DNA of 64,000 bases from Pseudomonas knackmussii B13 (GCF_000689415.1 NZ_HG322950.1:6083501-6147500), one strand, 5' to 3'; positions 44,425-54,386 are shown, counted from the stretch's first letter. The notes: generated by a model not told the origin, from the sequence alone. A program made the numbers and translations.

Positions 44425-46602
44425 ATGGGCCTGGGACCCAAGTTCGACAGCGTTCTAGACCGCATCGGCCTGTCGCCGGCGGAGGTCGAGCAACGCCTGA
44501 GCTACCTCGACTGGCAGGAGGCCGACGGCCGCCGCTTGCACGAGTTCGAGGACCTGGAGGACAGCCACCTGCTGTTCATCGACCGTCTCTACGACCACCT
44601 CGCGCAATTCCCGCCGCTGGCCTCGATCATCGGCAACCCGGCCATCCTCACCCGCCTCAAGCACAGCCAGACCGAGTACTACCGGCAGCTGTGGAGCGCG
44701 CCCTTCGACCCCACCTACGTGCGCGACCGCCTGCGCATCGGCATGGTCCACCAGCAGGTCGGCGTCGACCTCAAGTGGTACCTGGGCGCCTACCGCCAGT
44801 ACCTCGACCACATCCTCGACGAACTGCTTGGCGCGCATCCCCATGCCCCGGTCTTCGCCAGCCTGCTCAAGCGCGTGTTCTTCGACATGTCGCTGGCCAT
44901 CGACACCTACACCGCAGCCCAGCGCCAGGCCCTGGAAGACAGCGAGGCGCGCTTTGCCCGCGCCCTGCGCGGGGCCAACGACGGTATCTGGGACTGGGAC
45001 CTGGGCAACGACCGCCTGTACGTTTCCGAGCGCTGGGCCGGCATGCTCGGCCTGAACCGCGACAGCCTCGGCGAAGGCAGCGCCAGCTGGTTCGCACGCG
45101 TGCATCCCGACGACCTGCCCGGGCTGAACCAGGCGATCGAAGCGCACCTGCGCGGCAACTCCACCCTGCTAAGCCACGAGTACCGGATTCGCCAACGCGA
45201 CGGCAGCTACCTGTGGGTGCTCGCGCGCGGCGTGATCACCGAAGGGCGCATGGCCGGCTCGCAGACCGACATCAGCCAGCGCAAGGCCAGCGAGCACCAG
45301 CTCAGCCACGCCGCGCGCCACGACCCGCTGACCGGCCTGGCCAACCGCCTGCGCCTGGACGAGCTGCTGCAACAGGCCCTGCAGCGCCAGCGCCGGCCCG
45401 GCGCGCGCGAGGCCGGGCTGCTGTTCATCGACCTCGACCGCTTCAAGCTGATCAACGACAGCCTCGGCCACGCCGTCGGTGACCGCGTGCTGGTCGACGT
45501 CGCCCAGCGCCTGCTGCGCTGCCTGCGTCCGGGCGATCACCTGGCCCGCTTCGGTGGCGATGAATTCGTCGTGCTGCTCGACGACATGGCCAGCCTGGCC
45601 GATGCCGAGGGGGTCGCCCAACGCATGCTCGACTGCCTGCACCAGCCGCTGCACCTGGACGGCCGCACCCTGGTGGTCAGCGCCAGCATCGGCATCACCG
45701 GGCTGATCGGCGATGGCCAGGCGCTGGACACCCTGCAGGCGGCCGACCTTGCGCTGTACCGCGCCAAGGAAGCCGGCAAGGCGCAGTACGCGCGCTTCAG
45801 CAGCGAATTGCAGGCCGCCGCGCAGCACCGCCTGGCGCTGGAAAGCGACCTGGCGCAAGCGCTCGACCGCGGGGAGTTCGACCTGCATTACCAGCCGATC
45901 CTGGATATCGACATCGACCCGCCGCGCTGCATCGCCGTCGAGGTACTGCTGCGCTGGCGCCGCGACGGCGAGGCGGTCTCGCCGTTGCAGTTCATTCCGG
46001 CGCTGGAGGAATCCGGGGAAATCGTCCGCGTCGGCGACTGGGTCCTGCGCCAGGCCTGCCGGCAGACCCTGGCCTGGCAGCGCGAAGGGCAGCCGCAGTT
46101 GTACTGCTCGGTGAACCTGTCGATCCGCCAGCTGCAGCAGCCGGGCTTCGCCGAGCGCCTGCAACAGATCCTCGGCGAGACGGGCCTGGCGCCCTCCAGC
46201 CTGGTGCTGGAGATAACCGAGAGCCTGATGATGCAGGACGCTCCCGATACCCTCGCCTGCCTGCGCGAGCTGGCCGCGCTCGGCGTGTACCTGGCCCTCG
46301 ACGACTTCGGCACCGGCTATTCCTCGCTGGGCTACCTCAAGCGCTTCCCGCTGCACCTGCTGAAGGTCGACCGCAGCTTCATCGCCCGCGTCCCCGACGA
46401 TCCCGAGATGAGCGCCATCTGCCGGGCGATCATCGGCCTGGGCCACAGCCTGGGCCTGGAAGTGGTGGCCGAAGGCGTCGAGCACGAAGACCAGCTCAAG
46501 TTCCTCCACGAAGAAGGCTGCCGTTTCGCCCAGGGCTTCCTGTTCAGCCGCCCCATGGCCGCCGACCAGTTGTTCGCCAGTAACCCGGAGACTCCGCGAT
46601 GA
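44425..46602 (+). CDS. Globin-coupled diguanylate cyclase/phosphodiesterase (globin-PAS-GGDEF-EAL)
   Basis: The 725-aa protein begins with a protoglobin-type sensor (about 10-165), with His109 in GMVHQQVGVDLKWY as candidate heme ligand. A PAS domain follows (about 172-285), then GGDEF at 377-381 with an inhibitory RxxD (RPGD 368-371), and an EAL domain (about 460-715) whose first motif reads EVLLRW. DDFGTGYSSLGYLKRF is conserved. It probably adjusts c-di-GMP according to oxygen. The ATG at 44425 has AAGGAG 9 bases upstream; an in-frame ATG at 44392 lies too close to the terminator. Its stop overlaps the aer-like start. Confidence 0.9.
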   Translation: MGLGPKFDSVLDRIGLSPAEVEQRLSYLDWQEADGRRLHEFEDLEDSHLLFIDRLYDHLAQFPPLASIIGNPAILTRLKHSQTEYYRQLWSAPFDPTYVRDRLRIGMVHQQVGVDLKWYLGAYRQYLDHILDELLGAHPHAPVFASLLKRVFFDMSLAIDTYTAAQRQALEDSEARFARALRGANDGIWDWDLGNDRLYVSERWAGMLGLNRDSLGEGSASWFARVHPDDLPGLNQAIEAHLRGNSTLLSHEYRIRQRDGSYLWVLARGVITEGRMAGSQTDISQRKASEHQLSHAARHDPLTGLANRLRLDELLQQALQRQRRPGAREAGLLFIDLDRFKLINDSLGHAVGDRVLVDVAQRLLRCLRPGDHLARFGGDEFVVLLDDMASLADAEGVAQRMLDCLHQPLHLDGRTLVVSASIGITGLIGDGQALDTLQAADLALYRAKEAGKAQYARFSSELQAAAQHRLALESDLAQALDRGEFDLHYQPILDIDIDPPRCIAVEVLLRWRRDGEAVSPLQFIPALEESGEIVRVGDWVLRQACRQTLAWQREGQPQLYCSVNLSIRQLQQPGFAERLQQILGETGLAPSSLVLEITESLMMQDAPDTLACLRELAALGVYLALDDFGTGYSSLGYLKRFPLHLLKVDRSFIARVPDDPEMSAICRAIIGLGHSLGLEVVAEGVEHEDQLKFLHEEGCRFAQGFLFSRPMAADQLFASNPETPR

Positions 46603-48164
46603 AGCTCAACCTGCCGGTCAGCGGGCGCCAGGTCGAGGTACCGGCCAGCGCCAACATCCTTTCCACCACCGATCTCAAGGGTGCGGTTAGCCACATCAAC
46701 CCGGACTTCATCAGCATCAGTGGCTTCAGCGCCGAGGAGCTGCTGGGCCAGAACCACAACCGCGTGCGTCACCCGGACATGCCGCCGGCCGCCTTCGCCC
46801 ACCTCTGGCAGACGCTGAAGGACGGGCGCAGCTGGATGGGCCTGGTGAAGAACCGCTGCAAGAACGGCGACCACTACTGGGTGAGCGCCTTCGCCACGCC
46901 GATCCGCCGCGACGGCAAGGTGGTCGAATACCAGTCGGTGCGCACCCGCGCCGAACCCGCCCAGATAGAAGCGGCCGAGCGACTTTATGCACAGGTGCGC
47001 GCCGGCGCCCGCCTCGCTCGGCCGCGCCTGGGACTGTTGCCGCGACTGCTCGGCGGACTGCTCCTGGCGCAAGGCCTGGGCGCCCTGCTGGCCTTCGCCG
47101 TGCCGGGCCTGTCTTTCCTTTCGCCATGGCTCGCCCTGCTGCTCGGCGGTGCCTGGCTGATCCATCAGTTGCGCCCGTTCGGTCCGTTGCTCGCGCGCGT
47201 CCGACGCATCGCCGACAACCCGCTGAGCCAGCGTCTGTACAGCGGCCGCGACGACGAGTTCGGCGAGATCGATTTCGCCCTGTGCATGCTCGAAGCCGAG
47301 ACCGGCGCGGTGGTCGGGCGCATGGCCGAAGCCGCGCGCCAGCTCGCCGAGCAGGCCGGACAGCTGGCCACGGCGGTGGCCAGCAGCTACGCCGGCACGC
47401 GGCGCCAGCAGCAGGAGACCGACCAGGTGGCCAGCGCCATGCAACAGCTGGCGCAGAGCGTCCAGGACGTTGCGCGCAACGCCCAGCACAGCGCGGTGGC
47501 CGCGCAATGCAGCGACCGCGTGACCCAATCCGGACAGGGTGAAGTTCAAGCCACGCGCAACCGCCTCTCGGAGCTGGAGTCCGGCGTGCGCCAGGCCAGC
47601 AGTGCGGTAGAGCAGCTGCACGGGCACAGCGAGGGCATCTCGCGGATGCTCCAGGTAATCCAGGACGTCGCCGAGCAGACCAACCTGCTGGCGCTCAACG
47701 CCGCCATCGAGGCTGCGCGCGCCGGCGATGCCGGCCGGGGCTTCGCCGTGGTCGCCGACGAGGTTCGCGCGCTGGCCTCGCGCACGGCCGACTCGGCGGA
47801 AGATATCCACAGGCTGGTCGGCGACCTTCAACGCGGCGCCGGAGATTCGGTACAAGCCCTGCGCCAATGCTGCAACCAGGCGCAGGCCAGCCTCGAGCAG
47901 GCTGGCCAGGCCGCCGGCGCGCTGCAGCAGATAGGCGCGCAGACCGCGGCGATCCAGCGCATGAGCCTGGAGATCGCCGGCGCCATCGAGGAACAGGGCT
48001 GCGCCAGCGAAGAGGTGCAGCGCAGCCTGCTGGCGATCCGCGAATCGGCCGACGGCAATGCCGTGAGCGCCGGCGCGAGCCAGGCCAGCGCCTCGCGCAT
48101 GGCGCAGCTGGCCGAAGACCTGCGGCTGCTCGCCGGCAGTTTCTGGGAGGGTCGGCGTGGCTAG
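46599..48164 (+). CDS. Aer-type aerotaxis receptor (PAS-MCP)
   Basis: The 521-aa protein has an N-terminal PAS domain (about 15-120; NPDFISISGFSAEELLGQ, then NHNRVRHPDMP), two adjacent hydrophobic segments (about 143-190) and a cytoplasmic MCP signalling domain with EQTNLLALNAAIEAARAG near residue 364. This is the layout of Aer, which senses redox state through FAD in its PAS domain. The start overlaps the stop of the globin-GGDEF-EAL gene (ATGA), coupling two oxygen-related sensors. Confidence 0.9.
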   Translation: MKLNLPVSGRQVEVPASANILSTTDLKGAVSHINPDFISISGFSAEELLGQNHNRVRHPDMPPAAFAHLWQTLKDGRSWMGLVKNRCKNGDHYWVSAFATPIRRDGKVVEYQSVRTRAEPAQIEAAERLYAQVRAGARLARPRLGLLPRLLGGLLLAQGLGALLAFAVPGLSFLSPWLALLLGGAWLIHQLRPFGPLLARVRRIADNPLSQRLYSGRDDEFGEIDFALCMLEAETGAVVGRMAEAARQLAEQAGQLATAVASSYAGTRRQQQETDQVASAMQQLAQSVQDVARNAQHSAVAAQCSDRVTQSGQGEVQATRNRLSELESGVRQASSAVEQLHGHSEGISRMLQVIQDVAEQTNLLALNAAIEAARAGDAGRGFAVVADEVRALASRTADSAEDIHRLVGDLQRGAGDSVQALRQCCNQAQASLEQAGQAAGALQQIGAQTAAIQRMSLEIAGAIEEQGCASEEVQRSLLAIRESADGNAVSAGASQASASRMAQLAEDLRLLAGSFWEGRRG

Positions 48165-49126
48165 CGCTTGTCCGCCTTGATGCCACGCGCGGCGAGGAAG
48201 GCCAGGAAGGCCTCGCGGCTGGAGTAGCGCGGCTGGTAGCCGAACTCCTCCTTGAGTCGCCGGTTGGCGAGCACCGGACGGTAGCGCAGGAAGTCGACTT
48301 GCTCCGGGCCATACTGCGACAGGCCCAGCGGCTTGAGCACGGCGAGCGCACTGCGCATCACCAAGGCCGGATAGGGGCGGTAGGGCTTGCCGAGGATCTC
48401 GGCGATCTCGCGCATGCTCAGGGCGCCGTCGCCGGCCAGGTTGAAGATGCCTTCGCTGTTGCGCTCCAGGCCCTGGCGGATGATGTTCACCACGTCCTGG
48501 TCCCAGATGAACACGAAGCGGCTGCAACGCCCGCTGATGCCCAGCACCGAGCGGCGCTTGAACAGGTCGGTGATCGGATTGTGTGCGCCGCGGCCGAGGA
48601 TGGTGCCGGGGCGCAGGACCAGCTGGCGCATCTGTGGATAAGTCTTCCGCGCCTTGGCCAGCAGCTCCTCGACCTCGTGCTTGTGCCGCGCATAGACGAA
48701 CTGCGGATGGCCGCGCAGCGGGTCCTCCTCGTCGATCCACTCGGCGTTTTCCGGGTGATAGCCGTAGGCGGCGCCGGAACTGGTGACGATCAGCTGGCCC
48801 ACGTTGCACTCACCGGCGGCTTCGATCAGCGTCCGCGTGCCGCCGACTTCGATGGTGTGCAGCAACACCGGCGACATGTCGCGCGGCGGATTGATCACCG
48901 CGGCCAAATGCACGATGGCGTCCGGCCGATAGTTGCGCACGCAGTCCATCACCTGCTTGGGATGGCTCAGGTCCATGCGCACGGGTTCGACGTTGGGCTT
49001 CAGATTGTGCCCGGGCAACGCGCGTACGTCGGCGGCAATCAGGTGCCAGTCCAGGTGCTGGACGGCCAGGTCGCTGAGCAGATTCTGCCCGATGTAGCCG
49101 GCCGCGCCGGTAATCAGAACCCGCAT
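48161..49126 (-). CDS. NAD-dependent epimerase/dehydratase (extended SDR)
   Basis: The 321-aa enzyme has the SDR glycine motif ITGAAGYIGQNLL near residue 5, and a substrate-site SSGAAYGY...YARHKHEVEEL region in which Tyr-x3-Lys is replaced by YARHK, matching YxxxK. It probably acts on a nucleotide-sugar or related substrate. The start at MRVLITG is preferred over a longer frame. Its stop overlaps that of the aer-like gene in a shared CTAG. Confidence 0.85.
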   Translation of the reverse strand: MRVLITGAAGYIGQNLLSDLAVQHLDWHLIAADVRALPGHNLKPNVEPVRMDLSHPKQVMDCVRNYRPDAIVHLAAVINPPRDMSPVLLHTIEVGGTRTLIEAAGECNVGQLIVTSSGAAYGYHPENAEWIDEEDPLRGHPQFVYARHKHEVEELLAKARKTYPQMRQLVLRPGTILGRGAHNPITDLFKRRSVLGISGRCSRFVFIWDQDVVNIIRQGLERNSEGIFNLAGDGALSMREIAEILGKPYRPYPALVMRSALAVLKPLGLSQYGPEQVDFLRYRPVLANRRLKEEFGYQPRYSSREAFLAFLAARGIKADKR

Positions 49127-49339
49127 GGGGAAGCCTCGACGAGAAGCGGGAAGAGCCAGGGTAAGGCTAGTCGCAATAGGCCAGCAGTGATACTTCGCGC
49201 CACTGTCGATGATCGGCGGAGACAACCGCTCGCCGGTCGGATGCCGAGCATGCCCTCCATCGCCGGCGGGCGCGCAGCGGGTAGGTAGATGCGGATCAAT
49301 CCGCTATTCTCGTGGCTTTGCTTCGCCGGGCCCGGTTCC

Positions 49340-50731
49340 ATGCGTTGGTTGTTCGTCCCTCTGTTCCTGCTGCTGCTCCTTTCCCGGGCAGGCGCCGACC
49401 CACGCGCGGCGGTCGAGGGCTACCAGTTGCAGAACGGCATGGGTGTGCTGTTCAAGCCCACTTCGCAGAGCGGCTCGGTGTCGATCCGCCTGGTGGTCGG
49501 CGTCGGCTTCTCCGACTTCTCCTGCCAGGACCGCCAGCTCCCGCACCTGATGGAACACCTGTTCTTCAGCGGCCTGAACGGCGGCGACGAAGCCGACCTC
49601 GAAGCCCGCATGCAGGCCCTGGGCGGCCAGTGGAACGCCTACACCAGCGAGGGTGACACCACCTTCGTCATCGAGGCGCCGGCCGCCACCCAGCGCCAGG
49701 TCCTCGACCTGCTGCTGGAAGTGCTCACCCGCACCCGACTCGACACCGCCAAGATCGCAGCCACCAAGCAGGTGCTGGTGCGCGAGGACGGTGGGCACTA
49801 CTCGCACCTGCAGCGGTTCCTCGACCACCAGAACACCAGCCGGCCCGGACAGGAACAACTGGCCGTGGAACTCGGCCTGGCCTGCACTGAGCGGCCCGAG
49901 GTGGCGCAGTTGACCCAGGCACAGCTGGAGAAGCTGCGCAGCGACTGGTACGTGCCGAGCAACATGACCCTGATCGTGGTCGGCGACCTCGACCCGCGCC
50001 TGCCCGCCTACCTCAACCGCACCTTTGGCAGCCTGCCCGACCACACGACGCCGGAACGCCGCGAGCTGCCGAGCATGAAGGGCCCGGCCGCGGCCATGCG
50101 CACCCTCAACACCGGGTTGTTCGGCGAGGGGGCGGTGGTGCATTGGATCTATCCGGAACCTGAGGAAGCCGACGGCGCCGCCCTCGACCTGCTGCAGGCC
50201 TATCTGAGCGACCTGCTGTACAGCGAGCTGCGCGTCCACCACGGCCTGTCCTACGGCCCCTGGAGCGAGCGCGCGGCCTACGCCAACCAGGGTTTCCTCA
50301 GCCTCAACGCGGACATCGCACGGGAAGACCAGGACGCCACCGTCCAGGCCATGCGCCAGTTGCTCGACAACATCCGCGAGCACGGCCTGGACCCGGCGCG
50401 CTTCGCCCGCATCCAGCGCGTGGCGCGGGCGCAGCTGGCCTGGAGCACGCCGAGCAATGCGAGCCTGGCCGACTACTACTGGGGCGCGCTGGGCGACTAC
50501 GACGGCGAACGCTTTCCCAACGAAGACCGGCGCCTGGCCCAGGTCAGCCTGCAACAGGCCAACGCGGCGGCGCGCGAGCTGTTCAAGGGCGACGGCTACC
50601 TGCGCATCGAACGTCCACTGCTGGACGACGACATGGTCTATCCGCTCGGCGCCGCGGCGGCGCTACTCCTGCTCGCGCCCCTGGGCTTCGCCCTGCTGCG
50701 CGTTCGCCGCCGCGACGACAAAACCGCTTAG
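49340..50731 (+). CDS. M16 family zinc metallopeptidase, secreted or membrane-anchored
   Basis: The 463-aa protein has a signal peptide (LFVPLFLLLLLSRAGA) and the inverted zinc motif HLMEH at residues 69-73, followed by a conserved Glu region near 145. The M16_C domain spans about 180-370. A C-terminal hydrophobic segment (about 425-450; LGAAAALLLLAPLGFALL) followed by RVRRRDD suggests inner-membrane anchoring. An upstream ATG at 49289 in the same frame is possible. M16 peptidases often act in pairs; no partner is adjacent. Confidence 0.85.
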   Translation: MRWLFVPLFLLLLLSRAGADPRAAVEGYQLQNGMGVLFKPTSQSGSVSIRLVVGVGFSDFSCQDRQLPHLMEHLFFSGLNGGDEADLEARMQALGGQWNAYTSEGDTTFVIEAPAATQRQVLDLLLEVLTRTRLDTAKIAATKQVLVREDGGHYSHLQRFLDHQNTSRPGQEQLAVELGLACTERPEVAQLTQAQLEKLRSDWYVPSNMTLIVVGDLDPRLPAYLNRTFGSLPDHTTPERRELPSMKGPAAAMRTLNTGLFGEGAVVHWIYPEPEEADGAALDLLQAYLSDLLYSELRVHHGLSYGPWSERAAYANQGFLSLNADIAREDQDATVQAMRQLLDNIREHGLDPARFARIQRVARAQLAWSTPSNASLADYYWGALGDYDGERFPNEDRRLAQVSLQQANAAARELFKGDGYLRIERPLLDDDMVYPLGAAAALLLLAPLGFALLRVRRRDDKTA

Positions 50732-51282
50732 AGCTCCAGGCGGCGCACCACGCGGGTGGCGTCGTCCGGATCGAGCTGTGCACAGAAGCCCAGCTCGCGG
50801 GCGAGGTCGCGCATGTCGCGGTCGATGGCCTGGTCGACGCTGTACATCTCGCTGAAACCGTTACGCCGCGCCACTTCGATCAGCCGGCGCATCAGCACCT
50901 GCTCCAGACCGCGGCGCTTCCACTCGTCCGCTACGGTGAGGGCGCATTCGCATTGGCCGCTGGCTTCGCCCGCCGCATAACGGCTGATGCCGACTTCGCG
51001 CAGCTCGCCATCGACATGGGCAAGCGCGATGAAAGCCATGTTCTGCTGGTAGTCGACGTCCATCAGGCTATCGAGCAGCGCATCGCTGATCTTCACCACG
51101 GCGTGGAAACGCAGCTTGCGGGTCAGGGGCGACAGGCGCTCGAGGAAGGCGCGTTCCAGCTCGCGATCCTCGCTGCGCAGCGGACGGATCAGCACGTGGC
51201 TGCCGTCTTCCAGCGTTTCGATCCAGTGGTCGTGGCCGGCAGCGGCAAGGGCCGCCGCTTCGGACTGCAGGTGGGTGGACAT
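50728..51282 (-). CDS. GNAT-family N-acetyltransferase
   Basis: The 184-aa protein has the GNAT fold: SHVLIRPLRSEDRELERAF at residues about 28-46, a central strand GISRYAA, and a motif-A-like VADEWKRRGLEQVLMRRLIE near 120. It should transfer an acetyl group from acetyl-CoA to an unknown amine. It resembles the C-terminal acetyltransferase module of Pat-type enzymes. Its stop overlaps that of the M16 gene by 4 bases (TTAG). Confidence 0.85.
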   Translation of the reverse strand: MSTHLQSEAAALAAAGHDHWIETLEDGSHVLIRPLRSEDRELERAFLERLSPLTRKLRFHAVVKISDALLDSLMDVDYQQNMAFIALAHVDGELREVGISRYAAGEASGQCECALTVADEWKRRGLEQVLMRRLIEVARRNGFSEMYSVDQAIDRDMRDLARELGFCAQLDPDDATRVVRRLEL

Positions 51283-51359
51283 GGCTCGTCTCCAGAGAGA
51301 ACAGAAAGGGATGGCGCATCCTCTCTCTTCCCCATCCGGCCTCCCTTGACGGGGGTCAA

Positions 51360-51379
51360 CTGGCGCCCGGAGGCGCCAG
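51360..51379 (-). terminator. GC-rich hairpin after the MFS gene
   Basis: Eight-base arms CTGGCGCC and GGCGCCAG enclose a 4-base loop, 24 bp beyond the MFS stop on the minus strand. No T-run follows. Confidence 0.45.
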
Positions 51380-51402
51380 GGACGATTTGTCGCAGGGCTG
51401 AC

Positions 51403-52692
51403 TCAGGCGCCAGCCAGGGCGCCGCCGGGCAGCGCACGGCCGCCACGGCGGAACAGCACCAGGGTGGCCACCAGGCCGAACAGCGCCGCGCCGCTCAGCC
51501 ACAGGCCGGGCGCCGCCTTGTTGTCCAGGCTGTGGATAAGCCAGGTGCAGACCGCCGGCGTGAAGCCGCCGAAAGTCGCGGTGGCCAGGCTGTAGGCCAG
51601 GGAGAAGCCGGTGGTGCGCACGTCGGCCGGCATCACCTCGGTCAGCGCCACCACCATGGCGCCGTTGTAGCTGCCGTAGAGGAACGACAGCCACAGCTCG
51701 ACCATCAGCAGGCGCGCGAAGCTCGGCTCGGCGACCAACCAGGACAGCGCCGGGTAGGCGGTCAGCAGCGCCAGGCTGGTCGCGGCGATCAGCAGAGGAC
51801 GACGGCCGATGCGGTCGGACAGCGCGCCCATGACCGGCAGCCAGATGAAGTTCGACAGGCCGATGCACATGGTCACCAGCAAGCTGTCGAAGTCCGACAG
51901 GTGCAGCTCGTTCTTGCCGAAGGTCGGGGTGTACGCGGTGATCAGGTAGAAGGACACGGTGGTCATCACCACCATGGCGGTGCCGGCCAGCACCAGGCCG
52001 AAGTTCTGGCCGATGGAGCGCAGCACTTCGCCCAGGCTCGGATGGTGCTTGCGCTTCTGGAAGGCTTCGGTCTCTTCGAGCGAGCGACGGATGATGAACA
52101 GTGCCGGGACGATCATGCAGCCGACGAAGAACGGCACGCGCCAGCCCCACTCGCCCATCTGCTCGGGGCTCAGCCAGTGGTTGAGGATCACCCCCAGCAG
52201 CCCGGCGAAGACCACCGCCACCTGCTGGCTGGCGGACTGCCAGCTGACGAAGAAGCCGCGCTTGCCGGGGGTGGCGATCTCCGCCAGGTACACCGACACC
52301 CCGCCCAGCTCGACGCCAGCCGAGAAGCCCTGCAGCAGGCGGCCGACCAGCACCAGAATCGGCGCCACCACGCCGAGGGTGGAATAGCCCGGCACGAAGG
52401 CGATCAGCAGGGTGCCCATGGCCATCAGCCCGAGGGTGATGATCAGGCCCTGGCGACGGCCATGGCGGTCGATGTAGGCGCCGAGGAAGATGGCGCCCAG
52501 CGGACGCATCAGGAAGCCGGCGCCGAAGGTGGCCAGCGACAGCATCAGCGAGGCGAAAGCGTTGTCGCCGGGGAAGAAGGTCTTGGCGATGGCGGTGGCG
52601 TAGAAGCCATACACCATGAAGTCGTACATCTCGAGGAAGTTGCCGCTGACCACACGGAAAACGGCTTTGGCCTTGGAATTGTTGGAAGCCAT
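51403..52692 (-). CDS. MFS transporter, metabolite:H+ symporter family (citrate/tricarballylate-like)
   Basis: The 429-aa carrier has about twelve membrane segments and MHS-family marks: GNFLEMYDFMVYGFYATAIA near residue 18, LMRPLGAIFLGAYIDRHGRR near 62 and RLLQGFSAGVELGGVSVYLAE near 120. Relatives bring in citrate, tricarballylate or other organic acids with protons. No catabolic genes are adjacent, so the substrate cannot be fixed. Start chosen at MASNNSKAK; a GTG four codons upstream in the same frame is less likely. Confidence 0.88.
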   Translation of the reverse strand: MASNNSKAKAVFRVVSGNFLEMYDFMVYGFYATAIAKTFFPGDNAFASLMLSLATFGAGFLMRPLGAIFLGAYIDRHGRRQGLIITLGLMAMGTLLIAFVPGYSTLGVVAPILVLVGRLLQGFSAGVELGGVSVYLAEIATPGKRGFFVSWQSASQQVAVVFAGLLGVILNHWLSPEQMGEWGWRVPFFVGCMIVPALFIIRRSLEETEAFQKRKHHPSLGEVLRSIGQNFGLVLAGTAMVVMTTVSFYLITAYTPTFGKNELHLSDFDSLLVTMCIGLSNFIWLPVMGALSDRIGRRPLLIAATSLALLTAYPALSWLVAEPSFARLLMVELWLSFLYGSYNGAMVVALTEVMPADVRTTGFSLAYSLATATFGGFTPAVCTWLIHSLDNKAAPGLWLSGAALFGLVATLVLFRRGGRALPGGALAGA

Positions 52693-52908
52693 TGGAAGCA
52701 CCACTCAGGCAGACACGGGGTCCTTCCCGAGCGCGAAGGATCGGGGCAGCGGCCGGGAAGATATTTGTAACCCTATGTGTAAAAACTCCCGGAGAGCAAT
52801 CGGAAAATCGCCGAAAGGCCCGAAATACAAGGGTTTGAAAGCCTCGTGAAAGCTTCGCGACAGCTCGTCGGATGTATTTGACCCGAACCAGAAAATTCGA
52901 ATTCGAAC

Positions 52909-54138
52909 TCAGCCGAAGAACCAGTAGCAGACCGCGATGGACGCCAGGACGCCGGCGAGGTCGGCCAGAAGCGCACAACCCACGGCATGGCGCGCACGCT
53001 GGATGCCGACCGAGCCGAAATACACCGCCAGCACGTAGAAGGTGGTCTCGGTGCTGCCCTGCATCACCGCTGCCAGGCGACCGGGGAAACTGTCCACACC
53101 CTGGCTGTGCATGGTTTCCAGCAGCATGGCGCGCGCGGCGCTGCCGGAGAACGGCTTGACCAGCGCGGTGGGCAGCGCCTCGACGAAGCGCGTGTCCCAG
53201 CCCATGTGCAGCACCAGCCAGCGGATGCCATCGAGGACCAGCTCCAGCGCGCCCGAAGCACGCAGCACGCCAACGGCGCAGAGCATCGCGACCAGGTACG
53301 GCAGCAGGTTCTTCGCCACGTCGAAACCTTCCTTGGCGCCTTCCACGAAGGTTTCGTAGACCGGCACCTTGCGCAGCCAGCCGAGCACCACGAAGGCCAG
53401 GATCAGGCCGAACAGCGTGAGGTTGCCCAGCAGCGAGGACAGCTGCGCCAGCGCCGTGGCCGAAAGCCCGGCGAGCAGCGCCATGAAGGCGCCCAGGCCG
53501 AGGGCGCCGGGGATCAGGTAGGCGAGCACCACCGGATCCCACAGGCGCAGGCGCTGCATGAAGGCCACCGAGAGCAGCCCGGTGAGCGTCGAGGCGCTGG
53601 TGGCCAGGAGGATCGGCAGGAACACCAGGGTCGGGTCGACCGCGCCCTGCTGCGCGCGGTACATGAAGATCGTCACCGGCAGCAGGGTCAACGACGAGGC
53701 GTTGAGCACCAGGAAGAGAATCTGCGCGTTGCTCGCGGTGGTGCTGCTGGGGTTGAGCTCCTGCAGCGCCTTCATTGCCTTGAGGCCGATCGGCGTGGCG
53801 GCATTGTCCAGGCCCAGGCCGTTGGCGGCGAAGTTCAGGGTGATCAGGCCGATCGCCGGGTGCCCGGCCGGCACCTCCGGCATCAGCCGGCGGAACAGCG
53901 GGCCGAGCAGGCGCGCCAGGCCCTCGACCAGGCCGGCCTTCTCGGCGATGCGCAGGAACCCCAGCCACAGCGTCAGGGTGCCGAACAGCAGGATCATCAC
54001 CTCGACCGACAGCTTGGCCATGGCGAACAGGCTCTCGACCATGGCGGCGAACACGCCGGCGTCGCCACCGAGCAGCCAGCGCGACAGCGCGGTGACCGCC
54101 GCGACCACGAAGAAGCCGAGCCAGAGGCCATTGAGCAT
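52909..54138 (-). CDS. Gate-domain (SpmA/SpmB fusion-like) membrane protein
   Basis: The 409-aa protein has about ten hydrophobic segments and two nucleoside-recognition (Gate) domains. The first half resembles spore maturation protein A (ITLNFAANGLGLDNAATPIG near 95), the second SpmB (KPFSGSAARAMLLETM near 335, then MQGSTETTFYVLAVYFGSVG). The family is a fused form present in many non-sporulating proteobacteria. Its function is uncertain; solute transport is possible. Confidence 0.85.
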   Translation of the reverse strand: MLNGLWLGFFVVAAVTALSRWLLGGDAGVFAAMVESLFAMAKLSVEVMILLFGTLTLWLGFLRIAEKAGLVEGLARLLGPLFRRLMPEVPAGHPAIGLITLNFAANGLGLDNAATPIGLKAMKALQELNPSSTTASNAQILFLVLNASSLTLLPVTIFMYRAQQGAVDPTLVFLPILLATSASTLTGLLSVAFMQRLRLWDPVVLAYLIPGALGLGAFMALLAGLSATALAQLSSLLGNLTLFGLILAFVVLGWLRKVPVYETFVEGAKEGFDVAKNLLPYLVAMLCAVGVLRASGALELVLDGIRWLVLHMGWDTRFVEALPTALVKPFSGSAARAMLLETMHSQGVDSFPGRLAAVMQGSTETTFYVLAVYFGSVGIQRARHAVGCALLADLAGVLASIAVCYWFFG

Positions 54139-54202
54139 GGGAATCCCCCCGAGGATGTTGGCCGGGGATGATAGCGGCGCGCGTCGGCCGCGACCAGAAA
54201 CG

Positions 54203-54240
54203 CCAAGGCCCCGGACGCTGACGGGGCCTTGGCGATGCTG
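54203..54240 (-). terminator. Hairpin terminator downstream of gltP
   Basis: On the minus strand GCCAAGGCCCCGTCAGCGTC and GGGGCCTTGGC form an 11-bp stem followed by GTTTCT. It probably separates gltP from the Gate-domain gene. Confidence 0.6.
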
Positions 54241-54246
54241 CTTTTC

Positions 54247-54386
54247 GTAGGAGCGAGCTTGCTCGCGAATGACCTCGCGCCGGGGCTGTTCGCGAGCAAG
54301 CTCGCTCCTACACAAGTCAGCGGCTGAGTTCGGCGTCACCCTGTAGGAGCGGATTTATCCGCGATGCGCGGACAAGGTCCGCGCGC
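54247..54386. repeat. REP cluster between gltP and the Gate-domain gene
   Basis: An inverted pair (GTAGGAGCGAGCTTGCTCGC at 54247 and GCGAGCAAGCTCGCTCCTAC ending at 54311) is followed by a third unit from 54343 (GTAGGAGCGGATTTATCCGC). Confidence 0.85.
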
